DNA from: MGIIb-O3 sp046710875
Lineage (GTDB): Archaea; Thermoplasmatota; Poseidoniia; Poseidoniales; Thalassarchaeaceae
DNA: 32,112 nucleotides
Assembly (NCBI GenBank): GCA_046710875.1
Contig: JBKEHQ010000005.1
Span: 1 to 32,112, forward strand
Reading direction: 5' to 3'
The translations under genes and the position numbers were made by a program. Shown piece by piece: positions 8,847-16,943 of this stretch (position 1 is its first letter; the number at the start of each line of letters is the position of its first letter). The notes below the pieces were generated by a model, which did not search any database, was not told the origin of the DNA, and saw nothing but the letters and a program-made list of their open reading frames with translations.

Positions 8847-8924
8847 TTTTTCCCCTCGCATATTAAGTGTTAATTCTACACCGTACGCAAGAATATAACT
8901 ATATTAATAGATAAGTATTGATGA

Positions 8925-8959
8925 ACACATCGAGGTGTAATTTATACACTAGATAGTGT
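8925..8959. promoter_or_regulatory. Paired 14-bp inverted repeats, operator candidate for the HxlR-type regulator
   Basis: Two 14-base palindromes of the form ACAC-N6-GTGT lie at 8925-8938 and 8946-8959. Their centres are 21 bases apart, two helical turns. A TATA-like ACTATATTAA lies at about 8898-8907, so the sites would fall around and just after the expected transcription start. That is a classic position for autorepression by a dimeric winged-helix protein. A GTG at 8956 lies inside the second repeat. Confidence 0.5.
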
Positions 8960-8976
8960 GCGAGTTACTTGATACC

Positions 8977-9435
8977 ATGGTAAGGGAACCGATGATTGTT
9001 ACAAATGAAGATTTCAAACTTATAGATTCAGCTATTGAGGACGTTAGAAAAAGTGGTACGAAAATAAGAGAAACTTTTGCGTCATATAACGAAAGTGAAG
9101 GTTACGATATAGCATGGGAAGTAAGTGCTGCAGTTGAGGCATTCTCTAGTTTTAGCTCAAGATGGAGTATTGAAATATTATCTACATTATATATTGCAGG
9201 AGATCGTAGGTTTAATGAAATGAGGAAACTGTTAACAGGAATTAGTAGTAGAACTCTTTCTGATAAGCTTACTCACTGTGCAGAGTTAGGACTTGTGAAT
9301 AGGATTGTGGATGAAGGCCCCCCAGTTAGAGTCAGATATCAATTAACGGAACATGGCAGGAATGCTGGAAGATTACTGAGTCCCTTAGTAGCATATATGA
9401 AGATTCAAAAAGGTAGAGTTGTTAAAGAAAAATAA
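8977..9435 (+). CDS. HxlR-type winged-helix transcriptional regulator
   Basis: 152 residues from the ATG at 8977; an in-frame GTG at 8956 would add seven but sits inside an operator-like palindrome. From about residue 50 the HxlR pattern is clear: RWSIEILSTLYIAGDRRFNE, then the recognition-helix region GISSRTLSDKL, LGLVNRIVDE and a wing with PVRVRYQLTEHGR. HxlR proteins bind DNA as dimers and often respond to redox or small reactive metabolites, but no sensing cysteine is visible in the wHTH. The N-terminal 45 residues are helical and unassigned. It is the first of three consecutive regulator genes; the paired palindromes just upstream suggest autoregulation. Confidence 0.85.
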   Translation: MVREPMIVTNEDFKLIDSAIEDVRKSGTKIRETFASYNESEGYDIAWEVSAAVEAFSSFSSRWSIEILSTLYIAGDRRFNEMRKLLTGISSRTLSDKLTHCAELGLVNRIVDEGPPVRVRYQLTEHGRNAGRLLSPLVAYMKIQKGRVVKEK

Positions 9436-9471
9436 TTTTAAAATATGAGCATTGATGAAACATAAGACCTT

Positions 9472-9479
9472 CTATAGTT
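9472..9479 (+). promoter_or_regulatory. TATA-like box for the second regulator
   Basis: CTATAGTT lies about 30 bases before the ATG at 9507, consistent with a short or absent leader. A GGAAGGA stretch also lies between it and the start and could serve for ribosome binding. Confidence 0.35.
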
Positions 9480-9506
9480 AAAGGGAAAGATGGAAGGATT
9501 TACGAT

Positions 9507-10163
9507 ATGGCTGTGCTAGAACAACTCCGTAGCACTTATCCTTTGACTGCTGATATCTTGACAGCAATGCTGGGTGGAGCGTTTGGCATTTGTACCATCA
9601 TTCCCTTTTTACCAACTCCACTTATTCAAGGAGCACTATCTGCACCACAACATGAAAATTATGTTCATCCATTAAGAAGTAGAATTATATCAACACTTGA
9701 GAAATCACCTGGGATACATTTTAGGGAATTAATGAGACAATTAAATGCTGCAAATGGCACATTAAGACATCATTTAAGGGTATTAACTAACGAAAAAACT
9801 GTCACAGTAGTACCTGTAAATGGCAGAACATGTTACTATGCGGGTGCACCTGCACAAGTGGAAATACTAGAAGGGACAGGGGTTACTGATGAATATACGG
9901 CTGCATCTATGCTACCAGTAGGCTTGTCCACTGTTCAAAAGAATATAGTTACAAGATTATCTAAATCTCCCAATCCAGTATCACAAGCTCAATTGGCTCG
10001 TGATTTAGGAAGATCACGTGCTTCAGTTCATTCAGCTGTTTCAGTATTAAGAGGAAGGGGGATATTATGTGAAAGTAAAATATCTTTGGCACCCCATCTA
10101 GAAAGTCTTGCACGATCCAAAGTTGATTACCCGTGGTTAGATATTCGTAAAGAATTAGCATAA
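9507..10163 (+). CDS. Transcriptional regulator with N-terminal hydrophobic helix and two winged-helix domains
   Basis: 218 residues. Residues about 15-48 form a hydrophobic, glycine/proline-containing stretch (ILTAMLGGAFGICTIIPFLP) that could be a membrane anchor. A first winged helix spans about 55-110 (SPGIHFRELMRQL, NGTLRHHLRVL, TYYAG-like wing CYYAG). A second spans about 140-195 (NPVSQAQLARDLGRSRASVH, VLRGRGIL). Duplicated ArsR/MarR-like wHTH domains of this sort are common in archaeal regulators. Target genes are unknown; it lies between two other regulator genes with 71 and 78 bases of spacing, so it may have its own promoter. The ATG is preceded by GGAAGGA. Confidence 0.78.
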   Translation: MAVLEQLRSTYPLTADILTAMLGGAFGICTIIPFLPTPLIQGALSAPQHENYVHPLRSRIISTLEKSPGIHFRELMRQLNAANGTLRHHLRVLTNEKTVTVVPVNGRTCYYAGAPAQVEILEGTGVTDEYTAASMLPVGLSTVQKNIVTRLSKSPNPVSQAQLARDLGRSRASVHSAVSVLRGRGILCESKISLAPHLESLARSKVDYPWLDIRKELA

Positions 10164-10220
10164 TATTACCAATAACATAGCCAATGCTCTTGTGCCTTAC
10201 GATACGCGAGTAATGATGTG

Positions 10221-10237
10221 ATTAGGCTAAACCTAAT
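10221..10237. promoter_or_regulatory. Inverted repeat before third regulator, operator candidate
   Basis: ATTAGG-CTAAA-CCTAAT is a perfect six-base-arm inverted repeat. It ends four bases before the ATG at 10242. It could be an operator or an RNA hairpin over the ribosome-binding region, and it argues for the ATG rather than the GTG at 10218 as the start. Confidence 0.35.
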
Positions 10238-10241
10238 TGAG

Positions 10242-11318
10242 ATGCCTATGCCAACAGGTAGTAAAAATCCCGATATATTACTTTCTTGGATACTAGATAC
10301 AATTGGATTAGTTAAGCGTAAATCGGAATCGTGGGAAGATGCGGAACTAGGTGCATTACATCGAATAATGAAAGATGCATTACTTTTAGAGCCATTAAAG
10401 GGCTGGGACACACGCGATCTTGGAGATGTTTGTGGATTATCTCAAACAGGAATGCATCATCAAATGGTAAAGTTAAGGGATTCAGGATTGGTTTCTTCAG
10501 AAAGTTATGGAAGATGGCATATTTATGTCCTCAGAGGTGGCAGTATAACTGCATCAATTAATTTATTATCCATACAAGCAAGAGGGATTATGGAATTAAG
10601 AATGATTGAATTGGGGAAATATATTCATCTGTCTAAAGAAAGAATGGAGTTTTTAAATGATAGGGGAGAAATTAATTTCAAAATAAAAGTATCTGAACCT
10701 TCACCATCTAAAAAAGGACATGATAGGCTAGATTCATTAATTGAAGACCTAGGACTAAATGGAGATAGGACAAAAAATGAAGATGAATTAGCCAAGAATA
10801 TATTCATAGAATTATCTTCATCTGTTAATCCAATAACAATATTATCAATTGCTGAAAAATTATCTGAAACACGGTCTAGGGTGAAAAGAACTATTGATAG
10901 ATTTAGAAGTTCAGGAATTGTTGAAAGAGTGCCTATGTTTGACAGGATAGCTCAAGATATTTTTTCAGGAATAATACGCCAATATGATGCAAGAGGTGAA
11001 GAATGGTTGAGGACCAGAGGTGGACTTGGAAGAATAGATGATGAAATTGCTAATAAATTATTAGATGCTGCAAAAACTAAAAATCTTAGTATTAAAAAAG
11101 TAGAGGATTTTTTGAAACCTTTGCCCATTGAATCACAAAAAATATTATTGAACACATTAGGAGGGAGAATGCCATTTGGATTTATAATTTCAGGACAAGG
11201 TGGAGAAGAAGTAAAACAAATTGTAATGACCAAAGTAGAACGAATATTGAGAAGATTAAATACAGTTGCTGAAAGATTAGATAAAGCGCTTTTAGAAGAT
11301 TATGCAGTCAATTCCTGA
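10242..11318 (+). CDS. Winged-helix transcriptional regulator with two HTH regions
   Basis: 358 residues from the ATG at 10242; a GTG at 10218 would add eight. An N-terminal winged helix lies near residues 35-105 (RDLGDVCGLSQTGMHHQMVK, RDSGLVSSESYGRWHIYVLR). A second HTH lies near 195-235 (NPITILSIAEKLSETRSRVK, SSGIVERV). The rest is helical and charged with no catalytic motif. The arrangement suggests a DNA-binding regulator of unassigned family. Its last 19 bases overlap the convergent dihydrouridine synthase gene. It is third in a row of regulators, with no metabolic gene between them to name as a target. Confidence 0.7.
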   Translation: MPMPTGSKNPDILLSWILDTIGLVKRKSESWEDAELGALHRIMKDALLLEPLKGWDTRDLGDVCGLSQTGMHHQMVKLRDSGLVSSESYGRWHIYVLRGGSITASINLLSIQARGIMELRMIELGKYIHLSKERMEFLNDRGEINFKIKVSEPSPSKKGHDRLDSLIEDLGLNGDRTKNEDELAKNIFIELSSSVNPITILSIAEKLSETRSRVKRTIDRFRSSGIVERVPMFDRIAQDIFSGIIRQYDARGEEWLRTRGGLGRIDDEIANKLLDAAKTKNLSIKKVEDFLKPLPIESQKILLNTLGGRMPFGFIISGQGGEEVKQIVMTKVERILRRLNTVAERLDKALLEDYAVNS

Positions 11319-12277
11319 TAGTTTAATTCTTCCAAGTATTTGGTTACTCTATTACCAAGTTCTTCTTGAGTATTAACTGAATGAAGTTCTACACGCATTG
11401 CTGAAGCTCCAGATAATCCTTTGGTAAATGAAATTGCATGCCTTTTTAGATTTTTATTTATTTGGCCTGCATAAACTTCTTTACTAATTTCTAAATATCT
11501 ATTCCAACACCAAAGTCTAGCAGTTGCTGGGTTTTGATTTTTCCAAGGCGGGGGATTGGAGTCCCAACGAAGATCTCTCTTAATATCATGAAATATATTT
11601 GGTACACCGATTGCACCTCTACCTATCATCAGACCTGCTGCTCCAGTAACATCCATACACATCTTTGCTGTTTTAGAATCTACAATATCTCCATTTGCTA
11701 TTACGGGAATATCTACTCCATCTACAATTTCTTTTATTTGATCCCAATCAGCTAAACCTGAATATCTTTGCCTAAGAGTTCTTCCGTGTACACAGATTCT
11801 TTCTATGCCTTCTTTTTCTAATCTTTGCGCTACTTCAAGGGCAGTGTTAGGTCCTTTGCCGGTACCCAATCTTACTTTAACAGAAATTGGAACTTTGGCG
11901 ACATCTAAACAAGACTTAACCATCTTTACAATTCGATCAGGATCCCTTAATAATGCAGCCCCTGCATCATTTCTGCATACCTTTGGGGCAGGACAACCAA
12001 AATTAATATCTATAATATCTGCCCTATCTTGAAGTAATTTTACTGTATGGACCATTTCTTCTATTATTCCTCCAAAAATCTGTGGAATGAATGGAGACTC
12101 CCTAGGATGACTTTCAACTTTCAACCATGAGTGGGAGGCATTTCTTGATAAGCCGGCCGCTGCAGTGAATTCTGTAACAGTCAGGTCTGCTCCGCACTCA
12201 CGTGCAAGTAATCGGTATGCTAAATCTGATACTCCCGCCATCGGTGCCAAGAAAAGTGGGATAGCAGTATCCGCCAT
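11300..12277 (-). CDS. tRNA-dihydrouridine synthase (Dus family)
   Basis: 325 residues from the ATG at 12277. An in-frame upstream extension of 29 residues is open but precedes the natural N-terminal motif IPLFLAPMAGVSD, and the longer start would overlap uS2. This FMN enzyme reduces uridine to dihydrouridine in the tRNA D-loop. Signatures seen: LAPMAG, the catalytic-cysteine motif DINFGCPAPKV, GAALLRDP, SVKVRLG, VHGRTLRQRYSG, VIANGDI and GLMIGRGAIG. Length and order are those of the DusB-like/COG0042 group. It lies 41 bases downstream of the uS2 gene on the same strand and is probably cotranscribed. The 3' end overlaps the convergent regulator gene by 19 bases. Confidence 0.93.
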   Translation of the reverse strand: MADTAIPLFLAPMAGVSDLAYRLLARECGADLTVTEFTAAAGLSRNASHSWLKVESHPRESPFIPQIFGGIIEEMVHTVKLLQDRADIIDINFGCPAPKVCRNDAGAALLRDPDRIVKMVKSCLDVAKVPISVKVRLGTGKGPNTALEVAQRLEKEGIERICVHGRTLRQRYSGLADWDQIKEIVDGVDIPVIANGDIVDSKTAKMCMDVTGAAGLMIGRGAIGVPNIFHDIKRDLRWDSNPPPWKNQNPATARLWCWNRYLEISKEVYAGQINKNLKRHAISFTKGLSGASAMRVELHSVNTQEELGNRVTKYLEELNYQELTA

Positions 12278-12318
12278 TGTTGAGCCGAAAAATAACTCAC
12301 CTATGAGAACGTCGGAAA

Positions 12319-12933
12319 TTAGAAAGTTGATTCCCAATCTGAAACATCTTGGGAACGTTCCCAATCTGCATCAGTAATCGTACCACGAATTTTGAGAACT
12401 TCACGAGAAAGTAACCAAAATATCAGTGCTAACGAACGTCGACCTTTGTTGTTGGCTGGAAGGGCGATATCAACATTTCTCAGTTTATTATTTGCATCAC
12501 AAATTGCAACAACTGGAAGTCCAGTATTAACTGCTTCATTTAGAGCCTGAGAATCTGCAGCTGGATCTGTAACTATAATTACCTCTGGTTCCATGTATGT
12601 ACGTAATCGTGAATTCGTTAACGTCCCAGGGATGAATCTGCCAACTATATGTTTAGAGCCTATAGATTGAGAAAACATTCTTGCCGGACGTTGTCCGTAC
12701 TGTCGGGCACTAACAACTAGAATCCTATCAGCATCATAGTTTGACAGGAATTTTGCAACTGTCCTTATCCTTGAATCTGTTTGATTAATATCTATTAAAT
12801 GAAGTCCCGCAGCATCCTGACGTTCTGTGTCAAGGAATCTTTTCATGTCTGCAGATTTTTGATTAGTCCCTATATGTACAGCATGTTGCTCATATGTTTC
12901 AAAAGGTACCAAAGGGGCCATGCTTTCATCCAT
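12319..12933 (-). CDS. rps2: Ribosomal protein uS2 (archaeal type)
   Basis: 204 residues, the usual size for archaeal S2. Seen: HIGTNQKSADMKRF near the N-terminus (equivalent of the conserved HxG-x-Q region), GLHLIDINQTDSRI, ILVVSARQYGQRPA, GRFIPGTLTN, EPEVIIVTDPAADSQAL and the terminal GRRSLALIFWLLSREVLK. It is part of the small-subunit head/platform near the mRNA exit. The ATG at 12933 is preceded by GAGG with suitable spacing; a second ATG four codons inside is possible. It precedes the dihydrouridine synthase gene rather than the enolase or RNA-polymerase genes often found beside archaeal S2. Confidence 0.95.
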   Translation of the reverse strand: MDESMAPLVPFETYEQHAVHIGTNQKSADMKRFLDTERQDAAGLHLIDINQTDSRIRTVAKFLSNYDADRILVVSARQYGQRPARMFSQSIGSKHIVGRFIPGTLTNSRLRTYMEPEVIIVTDPAADSQALNEAVNTGLPVVAICDANNKLRNVDIALPANNKGRRSLALIFWLLSREVLKIRGTITDADWERSQDVSDWESTF

Positions 12934-12999
12934 AATTAAACCTCAGTAGCGCGGCCACCTGCCTTCTATTCATAAGCGCTACGCATAACCGAAAATATT

Positions 13000-13620
13000 T
13001 TATTCTTCTAATTCAGAGATAAATGTGCACTCTAAACCCTCTTGAGTTTCGGGAAATTGTACACATGGCTTCGTAATTGTTGCATATACTTCGAAATGGT
13101 CATGGAAAGAGAGTTGATCTATAGGGGCATCAATTCCATAACCTCGGGCTTCAACTTCAAAACTCCATTCACCCGATATTAAATCACTTTTACCAAATGT
13201 AAATCTTTGTAAAGAGTAATCTTGAGTGGCCTTTTCTTCCCAAAATGGATCTCCTCCGGCAGATTTTTGACCAGGTTGCCATAGTTTTACTTCTACATAT
13301 CTATATTCATTTGTTTCGTTTCCGACGGCATCTTCAATTGTAGATGAGTAAGGAAATTGGGCACGAAACTCAATGACTAATTTTGAAACTGTTTCATCAA
13401 AAATAATAGGAGTTTCATTAGAGTACAAAATTGCATTTAAGTCCGATGAAGAATCAAATGTATAATCCCAACCAAATCTATCAGACTTCTCTAGAGTTAT
13501 AACAGGATCACGCATACCTTCCATTATTTCTCTTTGCATTGCTAAGCCAAGACATCCGCTAGTTAGCAAACAAATACACATAATCGCCATAAGTGGACGT
13601 AGTGCATTAGCATCTCCCAT
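13000..13620 (-). CDS. Predicted lipoprotein, function unknown
   Basis: 206 residues from the ATG at 13620; 24 upstream in-frame codons are open but would put charged sequence before the signal peptide. The N-terminus is a lipoprotein signal peptide with a hydrophobic core and lipobox LTSGC, so the mature protein should be lipid-anchored outside the membrane. The mature part is beta-rich, with acidic and aromatic strands, and has two cysteines near the C-terminus (CVQFP and LECTF) that might form a disulfide. No family recognised. It stands upstream of uS2 on the same strand with 66 bases between; its own neighbours suggest no specific role. Confidence 0.7.
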   Translation of the reverse strand: MGDANALRPLMAIMCICLLTSGCLGLAMQREIMEGMRDPVITLEKSDRFGWDYTFDSSSDLNAILYSNETPIIFDETVSKLVIEFRAQFPYSSTIEDAVGNETNEYRYVEVKLWQPGQKSAGGDPFWEEKATQDYSLQRFTFGKSDLISGEWSFEVEARGYGIDAPIDQLSFHDHFEVYATITKPCVQFPETQEGLECTFISELEE

Positions 13621-13788
13621 AACTGTGCGGAAAGAGTAGCATAACTTGAATCCATTTATTGAATGCCTCTCGGTACTCATAGGGAACGTCAATGCCGTTT
13701 GGCTCAGTAAACCCTTTTGTCGTCATTGAGGCATCTGTTGCTAAGAAGTCATGTGACATTAAACCTACGAATGTTAATTATAAGAAAA

Positions 13789-14484
13789 TTATTCTTCTTC
13801 TTCAATTACACGAGGTTTGTGTACTTCACGGAAAACTACAATTTCCACTCCAAGGTTTTCCCTTATTGTCTGAACTAAAGAGAATTTTGCATATGGCCAA
13901 TTTTGATCATAAGAAATTTCTTCTGGCAATGTTACTGTCATATCATCACCATCGAATTCAACCTCAAAATCTTCACGACCCGTATTCATCTTCAGTAATG
14001 TTTCAACACGTTCTTTACGGTCTTCTACAACCTTTATTATATTGTATTTATACCTAAGAGTTACTCCAGCTAATGGGTGATTATAATCTATTCTTGCCCT
14101 CCCTGCACTCAAGAATTGTAGAATTCCAGTTCTTCCGCCAATCTCTACAGGTCCACCAATGTGTAGCGTATTTGTATCTTTAACACTCTTTAGTAAAACG
14201 TTTTGAGAAATAGTTTCTATTAGACTTTGGTCTCTTTCGCCATATGCATCAGATGCATCGATATCAAAATTATAATCTGTTTCCACTTCTGCATCAGCCA
14301 AATGTAGTTCAAACCCTTTGATGAGTCTTCCTGATCCTACTATTGATATCATAGGGGCATAGGTACGATTTTCATCAAATACTTCGTGTTCTTTTGCTAC
14401 ATCTTCTCGAGTAGTCTCAATGAGCTTCTCAGTACTTGCGTTAAATAGATCATAATCAATGTGAATAATTGAGCCTTCTTCCAT
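13789..14484 (-). CDS. FKBP-type peptidyl-prolyl isomerase, long archaeal type
   Basis: 231 residues from the ATG at 14484, which has GGAGG eight bases upstream. A longer frame to 14532 would put codons over that ribosome-binding site. The N-terminal FKBP domain starts at MEEGSIIHIDYDL and includes VGSGRLIKGFELHLADAEVE and DASDAYGERD. A SlyD-like insert-in-flap region follows (near 95-135, with LHIGGPVEIGG) and then NHPLAGVTLRYKYNI. Residues about 155-231 are an extra C-terminal domain typical of the long archaeal FKBPs. The enzyme speeds proline isomerisation and acts as a chaperone; no signal peptide is seen, so it is cytoplasmic. It follows ccmF on the same strand with about 80 bases between. 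Confidence 0.93.
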   Translation of the reverse strand: MEEGSIIHIDYDLFNASTEKLIETTREDVAKEHEVFDENRTYAPMISIVGSGRLIKGFELHLADAEVETDYNFDIDASDAYGERDQSLIETISQNVLLKSVKDTNTLHIGGPVEIGGRTGILQFLSAGRARIDYNHPLAGVTLRYKYNIIKVVEDRKERVETLLKMNTGREDFEVEFDGDDMTVTLPEEISYDQNWPYAKFSLVQTIRENLGVEIVVFREVHKPRVIEEEE

Positions 14485-14564
14485 TCTATTAGCCTCCACG
14501 GACAACCCGGCGACTTGCTCACCCTTTTTCATTCAAACGGTTTAAAATGTAAAAATAAATCTTA

Positions 14565-16943
14565 CTATTCTTCTTCTTTTGAAGACCTAATATCTCCAGA
14601 AGATAGCGAAAAAAGGCTCCCAAGCATGATTATGACCCAACCTGACCACACTAAATGGCTGCCTGGCAAAGAATGTACAGTTATTCTAACTCTATCAACT
14701 TCTTCGGACTGGCCAAATGTCATCCATTCCAATAATTCTTGAGACTGATAAAAATCAAGAATGACAATTGTATCTCCATACAATGTAGAGAATCTATCAA
14801 CCTCAGATCTTGGGGAAACTGAATTTCCAGTTGTAAATCTGAGCATACCAGGAGATATTTGATTTATCTTTTCACCATCTTTCATAACATCAATTATTAT
14901 TCCAATATATCCATCACCAATGGAAAATGGATACTCAGGATCACTAGAATTTATTTTTTCTACATCCGTAAAAATGAAATCATAGCCCTTATGCTCTATA
15001 GGTTGGTCTTTTACCAAGGTAACTAGGTGGGAAGGATCTGTTCTATCTACAAGAGTTGTAGTAAAAACATGTCCTATTAATAATAATAATATTCCAAAAT
15101 GTGCTAAGTTGGACCCCAATAATCGAAATCTTTTTGATAAATTTCTACTCTTAAAACCATCTTTATTTAATTTATAAATTATATTTCTTGATGTCGAATA
15201 TAATTTTTTAAATGTTGGAGGTAAGGCAAAAATTAGCCAAGTTAACATGAATAATCCTAAAGCGCCCCTAGAAATAGTTGGTGTAACACTAAGGCCCGGA
15301 TCTCCGGGAAGATATATATCGTCTGAAAGGTATGCCAAAATTATAGAAATTAATAAGCATGTAAATAATAGTATATTTCCATCACGGGATGTAACAGAAT
15401 TTCCCCATGAATATAGCGTTAATCCAATTGCTAGTAAACCAATCAATGGTGCACCATAAAATTCATGTGCTAAAATATTACTGCCTTCTATTTCAACTGT
15501 TAGAAGAATCCATGTCAATAAGAGAAATGTTGCACCGCCATACCAAGGAATATTTTTTGCTAATTGGGTCCTATGAGAGGTATTTTTGAAGGGTTTAACC
15601 AAGACTGAGATGTCATCTTCAACATCAGATAAGAACCAAGGAATAAGAAATGGAATCATTCCTAAAAATGATTGATAAATATTTGCTGACCATGACCAAT
15701 TAGAATATAACATCAAAACTATGCCTGCTAACATCCAATGAAAAGCAGGTCTTTCAGATGATTCATGAAGCATTAGAAACAAAATAACCATACCTAGTAC
15801 CAATATTGCACTTGAACCAATGTCAATTCCTATGACGAAGAAAAATATTAGTAGTGCTAATGAAATATAGTTATTTGACTCAAAAAATGATTTTTCTCCA
15901 CCTAAAAGCAAATTAGAAGATTGCTCTCTGTAGAGATGAATAATTGAGAATAACCCCAATATAATTATTGCAATAAGGTATGACATTACTTCGATTCCTA
16001 CGGGAGTAAAATCGGAAATATCTATTATCCTCAAATATGGATCCTTAGATAAGGTACTTGCTTCATTACCTACGAATGCATGAACTGATGCCCATACTCC
16101 ATTGGCACGTGTCACCAAAGTAGCGTGCAACGCTAAAACTCCAGTAATTATCCCCAGTGCTGGAGAAATAGAATAAGCACTACTAGAGTTTGGTTTTGAA
16201 CGTACATGTATTATCAAAAGTAAAGTAATCCATGGAAGTATAGAGCCGGTTTCGACTGGATCCCATGCCCAGTATCCCCCCCAGTCCAAAACAGTATATG
16301 CCCAAAGTCCACCTAGTCCAATTCCAAGAGTCCCTATGAAAAAAGCAGAACGTGCCCAAGGAAGTAATTGATCATGAATTATTCTACTATGATTTTTTTG
16401 AATAATTCCAGCAAGGGCAACAGTCGCAGTAGCCATGCAAAGAGAATAATATAGAAATACCAATGGCGGATGTATTACCATAAGATTTGTTTGAAGTAAT
16501 GGGTTTAATTCTCCATTAATTCCTTGATATGGCGAAAAAGGATCTAATAACCAAGAAATAAATATTAGATATGAGACCCAAAAATGCATTATCTTCAATG
16601 TTAAGTCATCAACATTATTTAATTGAGACATAATCCAAGTAACTGATGCCATCAATGATGCCCATAGGAGTAAGGGGCCCGCCCTACCCCCCCATACTGC
16701 TGAAATACGATACAAAACTGGAAGTTCAGAACCCCCATATTCAGCCACCAATGTTAAAGAATCGGCATCGGTTAAAAATGCAAAAACAAGTAAGCAAAAA
16801 GGTGAAGACTGTATTATAAATGTAATATCACTAAGACGAGAATATTTTCTTGATTTATTATTTATAATGTGATAAATAGATAGAAAAAATGCAACTATGA
16901 GCAGCATTTGCCCAAGAAATGATAGTATGTCATCACCAGCCAT
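14565..16943 (-). CDS. ccmF: CcmF/CcsA-family cytochrome c haem lyase
   Basis: 792 residues from the ATG at 16943; an upstream ATG at 16967 would add eight and overlap the previous gene further. A multi-pass membrane protein of the haem-handling superfamily. Key features: WGGRAGPLLLW near residue 85, VIHPPLVFLYY near 157 (external histidine), the haem-binding WWD motif DWGGYWAWDPVE near 220-231, ANGVWASVHAF near 281-291 (second external histidine) and a C-terminal helix NLAHFGILLLLIGHVF with histidines. A long external C-terminal domain and a last helix follow. Family members attach haem to Cys-Xaa-Xaa-Cys-His of apocytochromes c outside the membrane. It overlaps the end of the upstream reductase gene by 11 bases. 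Other Ccm genes are not in the window. Confidence 0.9.
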   Translation of the reverse strand: MAGDDILSFLGQMLLIVAFFLSIYHIINNKSRKYSRLSDITFIIQSSPFCLLVFAFLTDADSLTLVAEYGGSELPVLYRISAVWGGRAGPLLLWASLMASVTWIMSQLNNVDDLTLKIMHFWVSYLIFISWLLDPFSPYQGINGELNPLLQTNLMVIHPPLVFLYYSLCMATATVALAGIIQKNHSRIIHDQLLPWARSAFFIGTLGIGLGGLWAYTVLDWGGYWAWDPVETGSILPWITLLLIIHVRSKPNSSSAYSISPALGIITGVLALHATLVTRANGVWASVHAFVGNEASTLSKDPYLRIIDISDFTPVGIEVMSYLIAIIILGLFSIIHLYREQSSNLLLGGEKSFFESNNYISLALLIFFFVIGIDIGSSAILVLGMVILFLMLHESSERPAFHWMLAGIVLMLYSNWSWSANIYQSFLGMIPFLIPWFLSDVEDDISVLVKPFKNTSHRTQLAKNIPWYGGATFLLLTWILLTVEIEGSNILAHEFYGAPLIGLLAIGLTLYSWGNSVTSRDGNILLFTCLLISIILAYLSDDIYLPGDPGLSVTPTISRGALGLFMLTWLIFALPPTFKKLYSTSRNIIYKLNKDGFKSRNLSKRFRLLGSNLAHFGILLLLIGHVFTTTLVDRTDPSHLVTLVKDQPIEHKGYDFIFTDVEKINSSDPEYPFSIGDGYIGIIIDVMKDGEKINQISPGMLRFTTGNSVSPRSEVDRFSTLYGDTIVILDFYQSQELLEWMTFGQSEEVDRVRITVHSLPGSHLVWSGWVIIMLGSLFSLSSGDIRSSKEEE

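Noticed and set aside
10331..10561. Plus-strand open frame inside the third regulator
   Set aside because: A shadow frame of a gene with clear winged-helix features in the other frame.
12278..12364. Longer N-terminus of dihydrouridine synthase overlapping uS2
   Set aside because: The family normally begins just before LAPMAG, and the extension lies over the end of uS2.
13692..14057. Plus-strand open frame of 121 codons opposite the FKBP gene
   Set aside because: Antisense to a confidently identified FKBP-type isomerase and without family features.
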